This document shows, piece after piece, positions 1 to 13,475 of a stretch of DNA of 64,000 nucleotides (within the stretch, counting starts at the first letter, position 1; the number at the start of each line of letters is the position of its first letter). The notes beneath the pieces are model-generated. The model saw nothing but the letters and a program-made list of their open reading frames with translations, had not been told where the DNA came from and made no database searches. The position numbers and the translations under genes were made by a program. The DNA lies in assembly GCA_051530055.1 (NCBI GenBank), contig CM121343.1:4278001-4342000 (forward strand), in the 5' to 3' direction. This stretch comes from Neoechinorhynchus agilis. Lineage: Eukaryota > Acanthocephala.

Positions 1-117
1 ATAAAGATGCTTTTGACGGTCGAAACTTTTTAATAAATTCTTCTCTTTGTTTGTGAGTTCTCTTTTCTCACGCACACAATTCAATACATATTTATGTACA
101 AATATACAGTATCCTTC

Positions 118-3100
118 TCATGTCGATTTATGTGCTCTACGATCTGCATTCTCACTATTGACCTTTGATTCGAAATAAGCCCTCATATCGTGGAACCTGA
201 AAATGGGCGATGAACAATCATTTCCGTCACTAATTTCACATCCCCGACACGATATCGGAAGCTCCGCGGAAATGTGATGATGCTGAAGTGGTGGTGAGTA
301 TCCATAACCGACAGCAAGTAGAACGGGATCACTATTGTTCAGCAGACAGCCGTTATAACCTGATAACAACTCAAGTGCGTCCTCAAGTTTACATCCATAC
401 AAATAATGATTATTGATCGCTAATAGCCGTTGGCCTACTCGTATTTGACCAGTTCGGTCCGCTGCTCCTTTCGGAACTACCTAAAAATAAGATTAAGAGG
501 AAACCCTGTAATAATTGTGCCACCTCGGTTATGAAAATGCTGTCATCGTCTTGGTCATGTGGATTCAGACCAGTGGATCTTGAGTTTCGCACTCCACAAG
601 AATCACTGGCATACATTCTTACAACCCAGTCCTCCGTTTAACTTTATACCCAACGGTTCGTTTTCGCTTAGACGATGTACACAAACTTCTATCACGTCCG
701 TCAGCGTTTCTGATCTCTGCACTTTGAGTATCAGCGTAGTTTGAGTAATATTCATCAGAGCTTTCACGGCTTCTTGATGCGTGGCCCGTTCTATGCATAT
801 ATCATTGACAGCCAAAATTCGGTCGCCTGCCTTTAGTCCGTATCTAAAGGCTAAACCATTTGGTTGAACTTTGAATATGTATATGCCATGCGCCTGGACT
901 TCATGGTGGACCGGTTCTTGGACAGCAGCTGCCTGTGATTGCAAAATTCGGTTATCGAATGTAAATGAAGTTGGCGATGATTGATCAGATCCACCAACTA
1001 TACTCAAACCAAGTGGAGCAAATCTGTTCGGCTTTTCGATCACTACGTCCTATTTTTTTTTACTGTAAACGTGATTTTATGAACATTCGCATTCATACTA
1101 ACTTCGATTCGTCCATTTTTGCATCGGGTTGTAATTGGTCGATCCGTGCACTTGTTATTCAGGAACGTTGAAGTGCTCATATCCGGCGCATGTTGCCCAG
1201 AATTAACAACGCACTGGAAAATCTCATCTTTGCTCTGCAATGTAGGGCTGCTATCAACTGTAGTGTCGATGCCACCATTAAGAGGTCGCTCAGTCTTATC
1301 CCTTCGTCTCCATGCTTTGAATTCCTTTGGATGTGGAGTATTTTGGCGACGCAAAACGGTTGCACTCCGGCTAGACTTAAAATCCAGAGGGAGAATTCAG
1401 AAAAAGATACCGATGATACTACTTACCACAGATGATTCCTGATTGTTCGACGAAACATGGTGAACGTCCACTGAAAACTTTACACTTCCTGTTCTTTCCT
1501 GAACGCCAATGTCTAGCATTGGTGAGTTCTTCGGTTCCACGGAGCGTAGAAGTAAGGGATGATCCGACGATTGGGCAATTGCAGGCACGAATTGCAATGG
1601 GTGAATCAAATGGGAATTGTGAGCTCGTTCATGGTTGGACGTATTGACACTTTGCAAGTTTTCAATAGATGGGGTCGAGTATTGGGCTTGAGGCAACAAG
1701 TAACAAGTTAAAATCTTTTTCCTCTTCTTCTCTTTAATCTCATCATAATCAGCATCCACTTCTATGACTTCCTCCTGCAGTCGCAGCATTGGCCGAGCCT
1801 AATAAAAATAATAATGTGTAACTAAAGTTTTCAACTTCGACTTTAACCGAATTTGTACTCTTATAGCGTTTACTGATTTGAATACGGAGAACACTATAAA
1901 AATGTCTTTTGAAGAGTTTAATTTTTAGTATTATGGATTTCTATTTGAAGGCACCGAATGCTTTAGGATGATAATTAAAATTCAAGAAGGAGAGCTAGTA
2001 GAGTTCACTTGTTTTAATGAATAAAGTCATATTTTTTTCTTAGAAATAAACTTAATTGGTGGTATTTCAAATACTAGAGTTTAATTTTTAGTATTATGGA
2101 TTTCTATTTGAAGGCACCGAATGCTTTAGGATGATAATTAAAATTCAAGAAGGAGAGCTAGTAGAGTTCACTTGTTTTAATGAATAAAGTCATATTTTTT
2201 TCTTAGAAATAAACTTAATTGGTGGTGTTTCAAATACTAGAGTTTAATTTTTAGTATTATGGATTTCTATTTGAAGGCACCGAATGCTTTAGGATGATAA
2301 TTAAAATTCAAGAAGGAGAGCTAGTAGAGTTCACTTGTTTTAATGAATAAAGTCATATTTTTTTCTTAGAAATAAACTTAATTGGTGGTGTTTCAAATAC
2401 TAGAGTTTAATTTTTAGTATTATGGATTTCTATTTGAAGGCACCGAATGCTTTAGGATGATAATTAAAATTCAAGAAGGAGAGCTAGTAGAGTTCACTTG
2501 TTTTAATGAATAAAGTCATATTTTTTTCTTAGAAATAAACTTAATTGGTGGTGTTTCAAATACTATTTTATGACCCTGATTTTAAATCATAACAAGTGCA
2601 CTCAAAAAATATTTATTCATTTTCTTGTTAATTCCATTAAATCGAAAACAAGTAAAATCATTGTTCACAATGTACATTCAATCAAAAACTTATTTTTCGA
2701 GAAAAAACACCTAGAATAATTTTCCTAATGTGCCCTCAATGAAAAGAATAATAGCTCAACCCATTAACTACCATGATTACCAAATAGATACCCGGTACTA
2801 TAAAATAACTTGGTAGCTCCATTCCTTTCACTAAAGACATCCAATTGGAACTTCTTTTTAAGTTCCGTTTCTATGCCATGATAACACATCGCGCTGCAAT
2901 ATGGTTGAAAGTATACCGAGTTTGGGGATCAGGGTAGTAGTTATTGTGGTTTAAACCCTTTTCAAAATCTTAAAGTCCGCACTCATTATTTACCTGATTT
3001 TCAGATAACCATATCGCTTTCAAATTTGCGGTTGTCTTAATTTGTGAAGACACTTCAGGTTGGTTGGAATACGAGGCTGTTGATTGAGTTTCCATGTGAT

Positions 3101-4760
3101 CACAGCACACTTTCAGTAAAGAGTGGGGCAAGTATCGCAACCTGCATGATATCAACATCATTTTGATTACTAAGTTTAAACTTACTTGTTAGACGTCAAA
3201 TCTAAAACCCTAAGTTGAGATAAATTGCCCAAATCATCTGGTAATAGCTCCACTAAATTGAAACGAAGCGATAGGATGCCTAATTGCTTGCAATCACAAA
3301 TCTATAAAGTCATATATATTGTTAAAACACAAATCAAGCATACTCACGGAGTTTGGTAGGGACTTCAGGTTGTTTTTGTCGGCATTGAGATGTTTTAGAG
3401 CATATAAGTGTCCGATGTTCTCAGGTAATTCCTATATAAATAGAGGCAATAATGCAAATATTGAATTCCTACTTGTAATTGATTTGAGGTCACTATTAGT
3501 TCCGACAATGAGGTACACCAGCCTAAGCTGTTAGGTAAAGTTTCCAGTGCATTTTGATCGACCTTCAATATAGTTAATGACTTGAGACGACCAATAGTTT
3601 CTGGTATTCGTTTAAGCCGGTTTTGACTTAGCTCAAGACTTGTAAGTGAAGTTAGTTCGCCAATTTGATCGGTCAATACAGTCAGCTTGTTCGATGAAAG
3701 ATCGATGCACTGTAATCTTTTTAGATGGGCAATCTCTTCGGGAATCAAAGTTAGCTCATTGACATCCAACCACAACTCGCGTAGGTTATGCAATTGACCA
3801 ATAGAATTCGGAAGTTTGCCGATTTCGTTGTTTCCCAAATCCAAAGTAATTAGTCTCACTATTTCGCACAATGAATCCGGTATTAAGCGTAATAGATTTT
3901 CACGGGCTTCCAAACATCTAAGATTTTCTAGGCTAACACAACCGGGATTCAGCAATTCTTTAATTAGTGTTGACATTAGCTTACTTTCCAATATTATCCG
4001 GCAATTGAGTCAGTGATATATCATTCAGCGTAAGATGAGATAAATTCATGAGAGAAGTGATAGCGCTTGGCAACCTAAAATTTTAAAGGTTACAAAATTG
4101 ATAAAGAAATTAGGATTGTGACAGCAAAATATTTTCGTCTTTAGCTACTTTTCATAGGCGACAAGCTAATATTTTTTTGCACTTATATAAAAAGATTTGA
4201 AGACGGTTTTGGTATTAGAGAACAGCGATTAAGTGGTTTGGGTACTCTCGTGATTATAAGACAGCCAAATTAAACATTTCAAATGCTCACATACCCGTTT
4301 TGAAGAGGATTTCCGCTGGCGTCTAAAACTTGAAGGTTTTGGCAGTAGCGGATTTCTTCAGGCAGATCAAAGATTTCTAAATCAACGTATAAAAAAGTCA
4401 TTTTGATATTCAAGTTTACCATTTCTTGAACAGTCAAGTTCTTGAAGTAGATGGAGGTTACCGATATCGACTGGTAAACGGTTGATTTCATTGTCGCTGA
4501 TGGTAAGTCGGCGTAATTGAGTTGCTCGAAATAGAGACTGAACGATAAGATTTAAAATGAGAGAACAAACGGCAGTAATGGATTCGCTTATCGGTCACCT
4601 TAGGAAGATCTCTGAGTTGATTTGAATCCAAGAAGAGTTCTTCTAAGGTTCGCTGATGCCGCAGAACATCATCAGGTACATGGGTAAGGTTGCAATGCCT
4701 TTTGTCGAGTTGTTCGAGTGACCGAGCGCAAAATACGCTGGGTAAGCAACGTATGAACAT
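118..4760 (-). CDS. scrib: Scribble / LET-413-type cell polarity scaffold (LRR + 2 PDZ), multi-exon
   Basis: Scaffold of basolateral polarity in epithelia. The start codon at 4758-4760 opens MFIRCLPSVFCARSLEQLDK, which follows the Scribble/LAP N-terminus closely. Leucine-rich repeats run through exons at about 4760-4600, 4540-4310, 4080-3480 and 3340-2990. The junction NLKAIWLSENQ to ARPMLRLQEE to ILTCYLLPQ (about 3030 to 1690) is the family's LRR-to-LAP linker, and RQNTPHPKEFKA (about 1340) is the next conserved linker. Two PDZ domains follow: one with GLSIVGG and GDRILAVND (about 1020-720) and one with LGIKLNGG and IRVGQRLLAIN (about 670-400). The protein ends at a TGA at 118-120. These PDZs most resemble Scribble PDZ3 and PDZ4; PDZ1/2 are not seen. 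Introns are mostly tiny (one of about 43 bp near 4390-4430), except one of about 1.2 kb (1800-2990) that holds a tandem array. Exon edges are approximate; the identity is firm. Confidence 0.9.
1914..2565. repeat. Four-copy 163 bp tandem repeat in a Scribble intron
   Basis: Units start at 1914, 2077, 2240 and 2403, an exact period of 163 bp. Copies are almost identical; the first differs by one base near its end (GGTGGTATTTC versus GGTGGTGTTTC). The array lies wholly inside the large intron between the last LRR exon and the exon encoding ILTCYLLPQ. No open frame or known motif is seen. The near identity suggests recent amplification or gene conversion. Confidence 0.95.
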
Positions 4761-5360
4761 GATTGTTGAAATGCTGCAAGTTTATCTATATTTTAAAACC
4801 GTTAAACGGCATGTTTCTACAACATTATGTTTGTCACAAGTTGTTTACTTCTTCGTTTGTCAGGTCCAGGCGTGGTGTTTTGACGAGCAAACATAAAAGT
4901 TGTTTATGTTGACATGTAAGGTACCGGCGAATGTGATTGGAATTATTGTTTACTGGTCTTCAAACGGTAATTTTTTTTATCAAAAAAGTCAGGTTCATCA
5001 TCATCATCATCATCAGTTTGTTAGTATCGATAGGGTCTATTTCTAGCAAACTGATTTTTACTGAAAAAATTTTACCGTCTGAAGACAAGTGAACAACAAT
5101 TGCAAAGTTGTATAGATTTTACAAATGGCAGTTCTTAAAAGCACCATGACGACGGAGAAAATGATTGGTACCTCACAAGCGAAAGTTTGAGCATTGGCGA
5201 GAGGGTATTTGAGACACAATGGTTCGTTGGTTGAAGGGGAACACATATCAAAATCATGCGTAAAAGTGAGAAGAGAAAAGATCGGTTGTCGGCGCCAACA
5301 CATTACACTGAAGTCCTATGTGTATTCTAGCTCCGTTCTGACATTCTCTCCATCATGCGT
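4761..5360. other. Upstream region of Scribble
   Basis: No convincing gene. It should contain the Scribble promoter and 5' UTR (minus direction). A short CAT microsatellite lies at 4996-5014. Open frames here show no domain and look like chance. Confidence 0.5.
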
Positions 5361-5700
5361 GTGCATTGTTCCCTCCCTCCTCCCCTCGCCGTTCGTGTCT
5401 ACTAGCAAAGCACGATAAATACGGCAAAGCAAGTGATTCTTCACCAGACACTCCGGTCATTGTATCGTCTATTAACTCTGCGAGATGGCATGTTTCTCCG
5501 ACAGGCGCCGCACTTGTGGACTCTATGCCAAAAAACGAGAGCGAGCAATCTAACCCAAAATGCGGGCGCGGGCGGGCGGGCGGGCGGGCGCGCTTAAATA
5601 CTAGTGAGCCGGTGCGTTTCGATGGTGTACATGCGCAGCCGCAACGGAGTCTTCAACAGCCCGTGACAAGTGAATTTTAATTAGAATTTTTGGAGAACGT
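5361..5700. promoter_or_regulatory. GC-rich block with G-quadruplex-forming run
   Basis: In an otherwise AT-rich window this stretch is CpG-rich. Positions 5563-5592 contain repeated GGGC units with at least five G triplets, which fits the G-quadruplex pattern. It lies about 0.8 kb upstream of the Scribble start and could be a CpG-rich promoter or regulatory element; that function is inferred from composition only. Confidence 0.35.
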
Positions 5701-8700
5701 CGTTTCGAGACGAATGGAAGCGAGAGAGGGAGCTATGGAAAACGAGACGTAACATATGTGGTACCGAAATGGATTTCGGAGATTAGTTTTGCCTTTAATG
5801 TTCTGGTCCAATATGAAATATCGGCACTTAGACGCCGTGACAGATTCCCGATCCAAACGGATCCTCGCGAAAAATCCTCTTTGGCTAGACACCTCCGCTG
5901 GAATCTCATTTCCTAAATCGCTGCAAAAGACAGAGCAAAACCATTAGTGCGCACTACGTTTTTGGCTCCTTTAAAAGCACAGCATTCCATTGCATAAACG
6001 ATGATCGATCTGCATTATACACACACACACAGAGATATATTTATTCAAGTTCACACTTATTCCCTATGTGGAAGATTCCTCTTACAATAGACGGATCATA
6101 AGATGCCAAATATCCGGAACGTTGCCTATAATGCGACAACAATGTTCCTTCAATCATGCCCCCCCTCAACACACACACACACAATCACTTTAACTATTTT
6201 TATTAAAAATATATCGTTGCTATGATCAACAAAAGTTTACTCATTTCCTTGACTGCTTAAAGCTATAGTTTTGACATAATTCTTAGCCAATTGAGCATAT
6301 CAAACATTTCTTCGCATTTTGGGGTCTTTTTGTTAGCAATTTAAAAAGCCTACTCATGGATTCTAATCAAAGAAAACATTGTGAATGATAAAAGAAGGCA
6401 TCGCTTTCTCACGTTTCATGAAACCGTCATGGTCGATTCATTTGAGTTTAAATCAGGCCAATCCGACAATCAAGAATCGATTATTAAAAAACAGACGCAA
6501 GCTTAGAATTCAATAGATATTTTCGTATGCCAGACTTGATTTCGTTTCAACACAACAAGCTGCTCCAGTAGCATGCACTTGGCTGTCTTCCAATCATGCG
6601 TTAGATTCGTGCAAAAACTTGGCGGAAGGAATTGAGGAGAGCAGAATGTATATTCCAACAATTTACCCACTGAAAATGTAGACGACTCCTTATGCGTAGA
6701 ACTCCTAAAACGAACTGTTAAACCGTAAAAGAGTGTTGATTGTACTATGACTAGGCCTTAAGCGATTTCTTAATTTCTTGTAAAATGTCTTTAGGCGGAA
6801 TTCGAACGAAATTTAACTTAATTTGTCAAAAACTATCGTAGAAACAGCTTTAGTAAGCTCATGCCATAATCTGAGAATATCCAACAAAACTAAAACGCTA
6901 ACTTTGGTTTATATGGTCCAACCGACTCAAACAAAGCTCTTCGCAAATGAAATAATCAAACGATTGCTAAAGGAATATTAGCTGGGAGCACAATAGCATT
7001 CAGAATGGGACCCCCTTCCCCAGGATGCAATGAATTATTTTGCATAGTTGCGAAAATCGTCCCTAACACTAGTTGCTACGAATTTTAATGATTCGAAACC
7101 GATTGATTTCAATCGGGCAAGACATATTTGTTTCTTATGGTATTTGAAAGTTTCTATTTGCTCGGGCGATATCTTGAAAAAGTGAAATATTCATTATTTA
7201 TTAATCCATGGCAAGAGTAATTAATCATCAAAACCTGAGTAATATGATTTGTAGTCAAAATGAATTCTAGGTTTACGATCTTGCTACTCATATAATTTTA
7301 TATTGTTCTCAGTTTGAATTGTTCGCGAATAAAACACTTAAACAACCTTGATAAACGCGTACCTAAATATCGGAATCAATAAATTCTTTTAATTTTTCCG
7401 CCATAAACAAACATATTGTTCTCAACTAAACAGGGGCATTAGAATAGTTCACAAAAACAGTTTAAACAATAGATATTGTTAAGTACAACAATTTTTCTGG
7501 ATTTAAATTCTTGATTAAGGCTCTACGATTTATTTAAGCCAACAGTGCCCAACCTAAGGTCCGTGAAGCTGTCTCATGTGACCCGCTCTTATGCAGTTCA
7601 TTGGAACGACAAATTGTGGTTATGATAAATTTTAAAATAAGAGCGAGGTAGCATAATGTCGCCACATAGTCCAATTTAAATAATATTTTTTACAAGCGGG
7701 CACAAATTTTGTTAATCCATTATTATTTCTCGCTCGAATGGACATTCACTAAGCACTTCTGAAGCAAATGCCTCCAGGTAAGACGAACATAAATAAGGCA
7801 TCAAATGCCGAGTGCAAAATCTTAGTTTATCACTTCTTTGCCTTCGGATGCTGGTTTCATTTCAAAATATTTGCCTTAAAATTCTGCGTTCGTTTTGGCC
7901 TGTGCGATTTATCTAAGAACTGAGAGCAACCCCCGGACAACAATGATTTAAGCCAATGGCAGTATGCACGATCTAGATAATATTTCGGAGAAACCTGTCT
8001 ATCTCAAACAAAAATAATCCAATTAATGTGAGTTTTTTTTCAAGTTATGAAAAAAAATCAAGTGGGAGCAAGTGCATTTTTGGGGAAAACAGAACTCGTT
8101 GAGTATACTTTTTATAAGTTATATTACTTTAAACATAAAAACTATTTTCCAGTTTTAAAGTGCACATTTTGCTCTATATTTTGGCTTTAATAAAATGGCC
8201 TCCAATACTGTGCAATTTCAAGTCGATAAAATGATTGAAAGCACCCGCTGCAAGGCTGTAACTTGTTGTATTAATTTTCTGAGTGATATTTCAGTGAAAT
8301 AAAAATGATTCTTTAAAATCAACGGCTTCGAATTATTTGCTTTAACGAATCTTTTTAAGGTGTAAAATAAATTGATTCCATGACAAAAATAACAATGTTT
8401 ACTCCAATAAAAAAACTACGAAACCCTACTCCATTGATCTGAATCCATTTATTTCCATGAGAAATATTATTAAACGCAAATCTTCGAGGGACATTCTGAT
8501 GGGACAATGGCTTAGGTTTGACTTGATCCTAAGTGACAATAGACACATGCTTCTAAATTATATTCAAAATGTTACCAGATGCATAACCAAGACATTGAAA
8601 CTGACGGTAATTCTTATAAATCGTAAGAAACGGGCTAATTATCCATCGTTGCCTTTAGATCACATCTCGCATTACTCTGACAGCTGCATTGGTTCCCTAT

Positions 8701-9106
8701 GTGGCGAAATGGCGCAAGACCGCAACCAAATATTCAAGGTACTAGCAACTAAAGTGCATTAATTAAACGATTTTTATATAAATTGCATTTAATAACAAAT
8801 ATATATCCCATCTAATCAATCACGTGGAATGTGATTTGTGTAAATGTAAATCACCCACGAGTTCGGTATCAAAAATATGAAGTCACTTCTACACCATTAA
8901 CACGTTAGCGCATGCTTCGATGATCAAAACAATACTGGTAGGTTGAAATTTCAGCCGAACGGCCTAGAAATCATCAAAACGCCGACAATTAAAAATATTC
9001 CATCGGGCCGCCAATAAAAAGCGAGAGCTAATAATACTGTCCAATAAGAAAACAGTTGACTTTTTGTTTATAAATTGAATTTTTGTTACCGTAAATTGAT
9101 AGAAAT
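5701..9106. other. Intergenic, AT-rich, no gene recognised
   Basis: I see no domain-bearing open frame. Short CA runs occur at about 6020-6032 and 6170-6182. A 101-codon open frame at 8457-8762 has no recognisable domain and no clear splice or promoter context. At 7541-7580 the text CAGTGCCCAACCTAAGGTCC resembles hAT-type terminal sequence, but no partner end was found. Confidence 0.5.
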
Positions 9107-10336
9107 TCAATTTTTATTGACATAATTTGGAACTTTCAGACATGGATGGGACGGAAATATGTAATCATCAGGCATAAGAATTGTATTTGGTCGATTCTGT
9201 GAAGACACAAAGATGTTTGGATTAGCTCCAAAGTTATCCTGATAACCGGACACATTTGGGTATGAGGATACAAATTCGAATCCGGATGGATATCGCATGA
9301 AACATGCATTTTCAAAGGCAGGAGAAGACTGGGTCTGCGACTGCGGAGATATATACATGTTTGGAGTTCTTGGGCAATTAAAAGAGCTGTTGATGCCATT
9401 AACCGACACAGGATAAATCATTTGAACATTTTGTGCCGACTGCGATGTTCCCTGCACCATTGGTAATACCGTTGCCGTAATGCCCATTTCGTGATAATAG
9501 ACATTCTCCAGAACACGCGCATCAGTGGTTGGATTTTGGGACGGATGTTGCTGCTGTTGGATGCTGCTATATGGATGCCTGTTGGTTTCGCTTGGCCAGT
9601 CAAGTCTCGTATTATAATAATTACTAGCGCCATTCACGTAATTCGGTATATATGTCGACGAATCAACATCGACTTGCGCTCCGTCGACGACTGCCGTTTG
9701 CTCATTTTCGCAATAATTAAGAGTAGACTTATCATGATTCACGTTATTTTGGCTAGAGCCTTTTCGAAAACCTCGAGGTCTCCGCCGGAACGAGCCTTCT
9801 TCAAACATGTATTCGCAGCCTGGAGCCAAAGTCCAATAGTGTCCCTTTCCAGGTTTTCCGACTGCTTTAGGTAATTTGACAAAACATTCATTAAGACTTA
9901 GATTATGCCTCACTGAATTTTTCCAGCCTTGATATTTCCCTCTAAAAAATATGAACTTGTGTTGTAAGAACGAATATATTTCGTTTAGTGTCATTCGTTT
10001 GTTAGAAGAGCTTTGGATGGCCATAACGATCAGGGCGATATATGAGTACGGAGGTTTTTCAGGATGCCTGCATGGTGGCTTCCGTTTAAGAGTGATGACG
10101 TCGTCCTTATTATGATCAGGATTTCCCGTTCGATTTTTTCTTGAGTTTTCCGTACGTGTATCATTTGCGCAGTTGACTTCTTGTTTGAATTTTTTTATTT
10201 CACTTTGATGTGTTCGGTGTAGATCATCGTTTACAAGTTCGACGTTTTTAGCTTCTCTTTTTCTGCGAGAAGATCCGTTAGTAAAATTTAAAGAAGCATC
10301 CGCCGCCGATTTGACGGCAGTGTTGTCACAATTCAT
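9107..10336 (-). CDS. foxF: Forkhead transcription factor, FoxF class
   Basis: Intronless 409-residue open frame with ATG at 10334-10336. FoxF proteins act in visceral and other mesoderm (Biniou in flies, LET-381 in C. elegans). The forkhead domain spans about residues 94-193: it opens [17 protein letters not shown], has the recognition helix [10 protein letters not shown] (about 138-147), and ends with the wing motif [15 protein letters not shown], which is characteristic of FoxF rather than FoxC, FoxD or FoxA. The N-terminus is basic and hydrophilic with a likely nuclear localisation stretch (SRRKREAK, about 23-30). The C-terminus is low-complexity, rich in Asn, Gln, Ser and Tyr, as in transactivation regions. 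No intron is needed. The upstream 10337-11190 region presumably holds the promoter. Confidence 0.93.
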   Translation of the reverse strand: MNCDNTAVKSAADASLNFTNGSSRRKREAKNVELVNDDLHRTHQSEIKKFKQEVNCANDTRTENSRKNRTGNPDHNKDDVITLKRKPPCRHPEKPPYSYIALIVMAIQSSSNKRMTLNEIYSFLQHKFIFFRGKYQGWKNSVRHNLSLNECFVKLPKAVGKPGKGHYWTLAPGCEYMFEEGSFRRRPRGFRKGSSQNNVNHDKSTLNYCENEQTAVVDGAQVDVDSSTYIPNYVNGASNYYNTRLDWPSETNRHPYSSIQQQQHPSQNPTTDARVLENVYYHEMGITATVLPMVQGTSQSAQNVQMIYPVSVNGINSSFNCPRTPNMYISPQSQTQSSPAFENACFMRYPSGFEFVSSYPNVSGYQDNFGANPNIFVSSQNRPNTILMPDDYIFPSHPCLKVPNYVNKN

Positions 10337-11190
10337 GTAGAACGACTGAGATGTATGATATATACGCGTCTGAAAAGTTCACAAGAAAATAAACAAATGA
10401 AGAATGCGTGCTTAGTTTAACCTTCAGGCGGGCGTACGCATGTAAACAACGTTCGGTGTGTGTATAAACAAAGGGATAAATATTGCAAAAAGAGAAATAT
10501 TCCGACACATTAGTAGCGTGTTAAGATTCTGTGTGGCACCATAATCCTTCCTACGCTGAGTAGAAGCACGTTCCATGCCATTGTCGTGTAATATACAAAC
10601 ACTTGGTAGGCACAAGGTGCGGCGGCGGCGGCAAAATGGTGTGCGACAGGATTTCAGCGTAAGAGCGCGTCGACCAATAGGATATTTCCCTGCACGGCTA
10701 AACGAAGCTTGAGACACATGCCGTGCTCTCAAGTCAAACATGCCCCCAATCTAAACTATTGCTTATCCGATGCAACAAAGTAGTGTGTGTAGACCTATTA
10801 CCATGCCTAAGACTCCAGGCAAGATTGAGACGACATATGTGCCACATACAAAACACTGATGCTCTCTGTCAATGTCTCTACACTGAAGTTAGCCGCCACA
10901 ATGTAATATGCAAGAACGCAGCAGCAGCAGCCAATAGCGATCTATCACATATTATTCGAACAAGGCTATATTAATTAATGCGTCGAAAAACACCACATTA
11001 ATCAGCCAATGAACGAACACCTTTACATCCAATGAAATCCAAATAACGTCAATGACCTTACTTTTTTAACCAATTTATGCAAAAATGTTCCCATAATACT
11101 CGCATTTTCGCCGGTAAAGTGTTCTGAGACTCATTTACTAAATCATAATGCAAAATTTTTATTAGTAGTCCCTCATTATCATCCCATAAT
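10337..11190. other. FoxF upstream region, no gene seen
   Basis: No domain-bearing frame. There is a short GGC run at 10620-10632. Likely promoter and 5' UTR of the minus-strand FoxF gene, by position only. Confidence 0.4.
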
Positions 11191-11700
11191 TTTCTGAATA
11201 AAACAGGGGTCGCTGCCGGCTAAACATTTTGCCGCTATTTCATATACGAAACCTGGAACCGTTAAAAAATTTTATTGGAAATAATTATTAGTCACACAAT
11301 ACTAGCCAATATTTTCTGAATAAAACATGGGTCGCTGCCGGTTAAACATTTTGCCGCTATTTCATATACGAAACCTGAAACCATTATATTTTTTATTGGA
11401 GATAATTATTAGTCACACAATACTAGCCAATATTTTCTGGATAAAATTTTTTGATTGTCTATCGCCATTAGAGCATCTTGCTGCCGTGTCATCATATACG
11501 AAATGAGGATGCAGAAATCGTAAACCATTAATTTTTATTAGAGATAATTAGTAGTCCCAAAATGAACAAAATTTTTATTTGCCGATCACCGGCTGGACAT
11601 TTTGTGGCTATTTCATATACGAAGTGATGCTACAAAAAAATTTAGTTCCGTAAAACCGACCGATATTTTTATAAATAAATAATTTGATTGTTGGTGCCGA
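11191..11700. repeat. Degenerate tandem repeat, period about 120 bp
   Basis: Segments containing GTCGCTGCCGG, AAACATTTTGCCGC and TTTCATATACGAAACCTG recur at about 11195 and 11317, with increasingly diverged versions at about 11437 and 11565. The first two are well over 90 percent alike; the later ones share only blocks such as TTTCATATACGAA and AATAATTA. This looks like an old, decaying array. Confidence 0.7.
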
Positions 11701-13475
11701 TAATTTTGAAAAATCCGAACGGATTAAGTTTTTTTTATGAGCTAATAATTATTCCTATGACACCAGCGGATATTTTGTGAATAAAACATCGGAATGTGGG
11801 TGGCGATTTCAAAACGACGCCTCGAAAATCCTGGATATTTTTCGTACCGATGAGTACATTAGTTACCTCGCGAGGAGTCTTTTGTTTTAATTCTTGCTTT
11901 TTTTGTAGCGTTAAGCTTTAAATACTATTGTAAGGGTCGCTAAGTGTCTCCACAAATATAATGCTGACCTTTACGAAGCTTTGAAGCCGCAGACGAATCC
12001 AACGTTCGCGCTGCATATTTTCCCATGCATCATTTGACGAGGTTTCGCTTGATATGTGGCCATATAAACCCTTCAAGGAGTGCACATAAATTAAGCCAAT
12101 GCAGAAACTTAACAGAAAGAATTTAGGCACTCACGATCTATAATCATAACTCATATCCCAACTGATCGATTGCATTACTCATTTCCCCCCATCCCGCTGA
12201 TGGATTCTGATCGACTGGTGCACTACTCATCCAACTGCGGGCGCATTAGGCTCTAAGCGTGCTTCGCATCTGGCCCAGTAAATTACGGATAATGTATTTC
12301 GGTGATCGATTTATCGTTGCAGCAGCAGCAAGGGGCGTGGTCTGTTCAGTGCTCTATTGAAACAGCCATCCTTAAAGTGTAAGGAAATCACTTCATCGTG
12401 CAAAGTCGAAATATTGCCGAAAAATATTACTGGTTAATCAAAGTTCATATCAGCGATGTCACACTGACTAATTAGGTTCCCTAGTGTCTTATTGATCTAA
12501 TCAGATTTAATATTGACAACGCCTAGTGTGCCCGTTGATCTATCAAAACGAGAGACAAACGGTGTGTAACCTGGCGCTTCTAGCACATTGAAACTATTTC
12601 GATTTCACAATTTTTTTCGATTAAGAGAACGTTCAACGAACCTCGTAGGGCTCATCCTTATTCGACGAGCGCGTAAAATCGACATATTTCAGTTTAATAA
12701 TCAACGAAAAACATTTCTCTTCGCAATAATTACAGCCATGTCACTAAAATGCCACATAATTGAATTCAGTAGAATAAACATTAACTATTTTCCTTCTATT
12801 TGGATTTGGGCAGTGCCGCCTTCCATATGTACTTCGTTGCGACCAATTAATGCATTCTTAAGCAGCTGGCTAATTTCGGATAAGCTTTTAAGGTTAGATG
12901 GAGCGTGGACAGGTAATTCACGTCGGTTGGATTTTTCAAAATAACCAATCATGGAAAAATCCGAATATAATGAATAATTACAAGAGATAAGGCAAACGAT
13001 GTGCGAACCAATGAGCTAACAGACATCTCGATAGAGGGCTAAATAGCTTTGAAAGTCAACGTGTATCGTAATAAAGTAAAATTAACTTTAATTGCCTCAT
13101 CTGATGCTGTTTTTGATTGGTGCATAAAGTGATGTAATTTCATCCGCGTTGATATTCGATCAATGTGTCAAACTAGTTCAAAAGGGCTAAAAACCGCGTA
13201 TAAATTGTAAACTTACCCAATTTTCGGGTATAAAGGTAAAATAACATTTCTTTGAAAAATTTCATGCCTGAACGGATTGTCGACCAATAAAAAAAGTTTT
13301 ATTTTAATTACCATCATTCGTATATTAACCCGGAAATTGAAGTCTGTCGAATGGCGACAAATTTTTTTTTGAAAAATTGTAATCGACTTTAGCATTAATT
13401 GTGATTATTTATTGAATAAAAACGCTTATAACTCAAATGTTTGTGCAGTTTGCAAATTAAAAGATTTGCTTTTAA
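11701..13475. other. Intergenic, no gene recognised
   Basis: Open frames at 11918-12130 (minus) and 12588-12944 (plus) show no domain, and nothing I can see supports them as genes. Confidence 0.45.

Noticed and set aside
7541-7620. hAT-type transposon end (CAGTGCCCAACC…)
   Set aside because: No matching inverted end or 8 bp duplication was found nearby, and no transposase sequence.
8457-8762. 101-codon open frame
   Set aside because: No domain, no splice or promoter context, composition like the surrounding DNA.
12588-12944. 118-codon open frame
   Set aside because: No recognisable domain and no support from flanking exons; probably chance.
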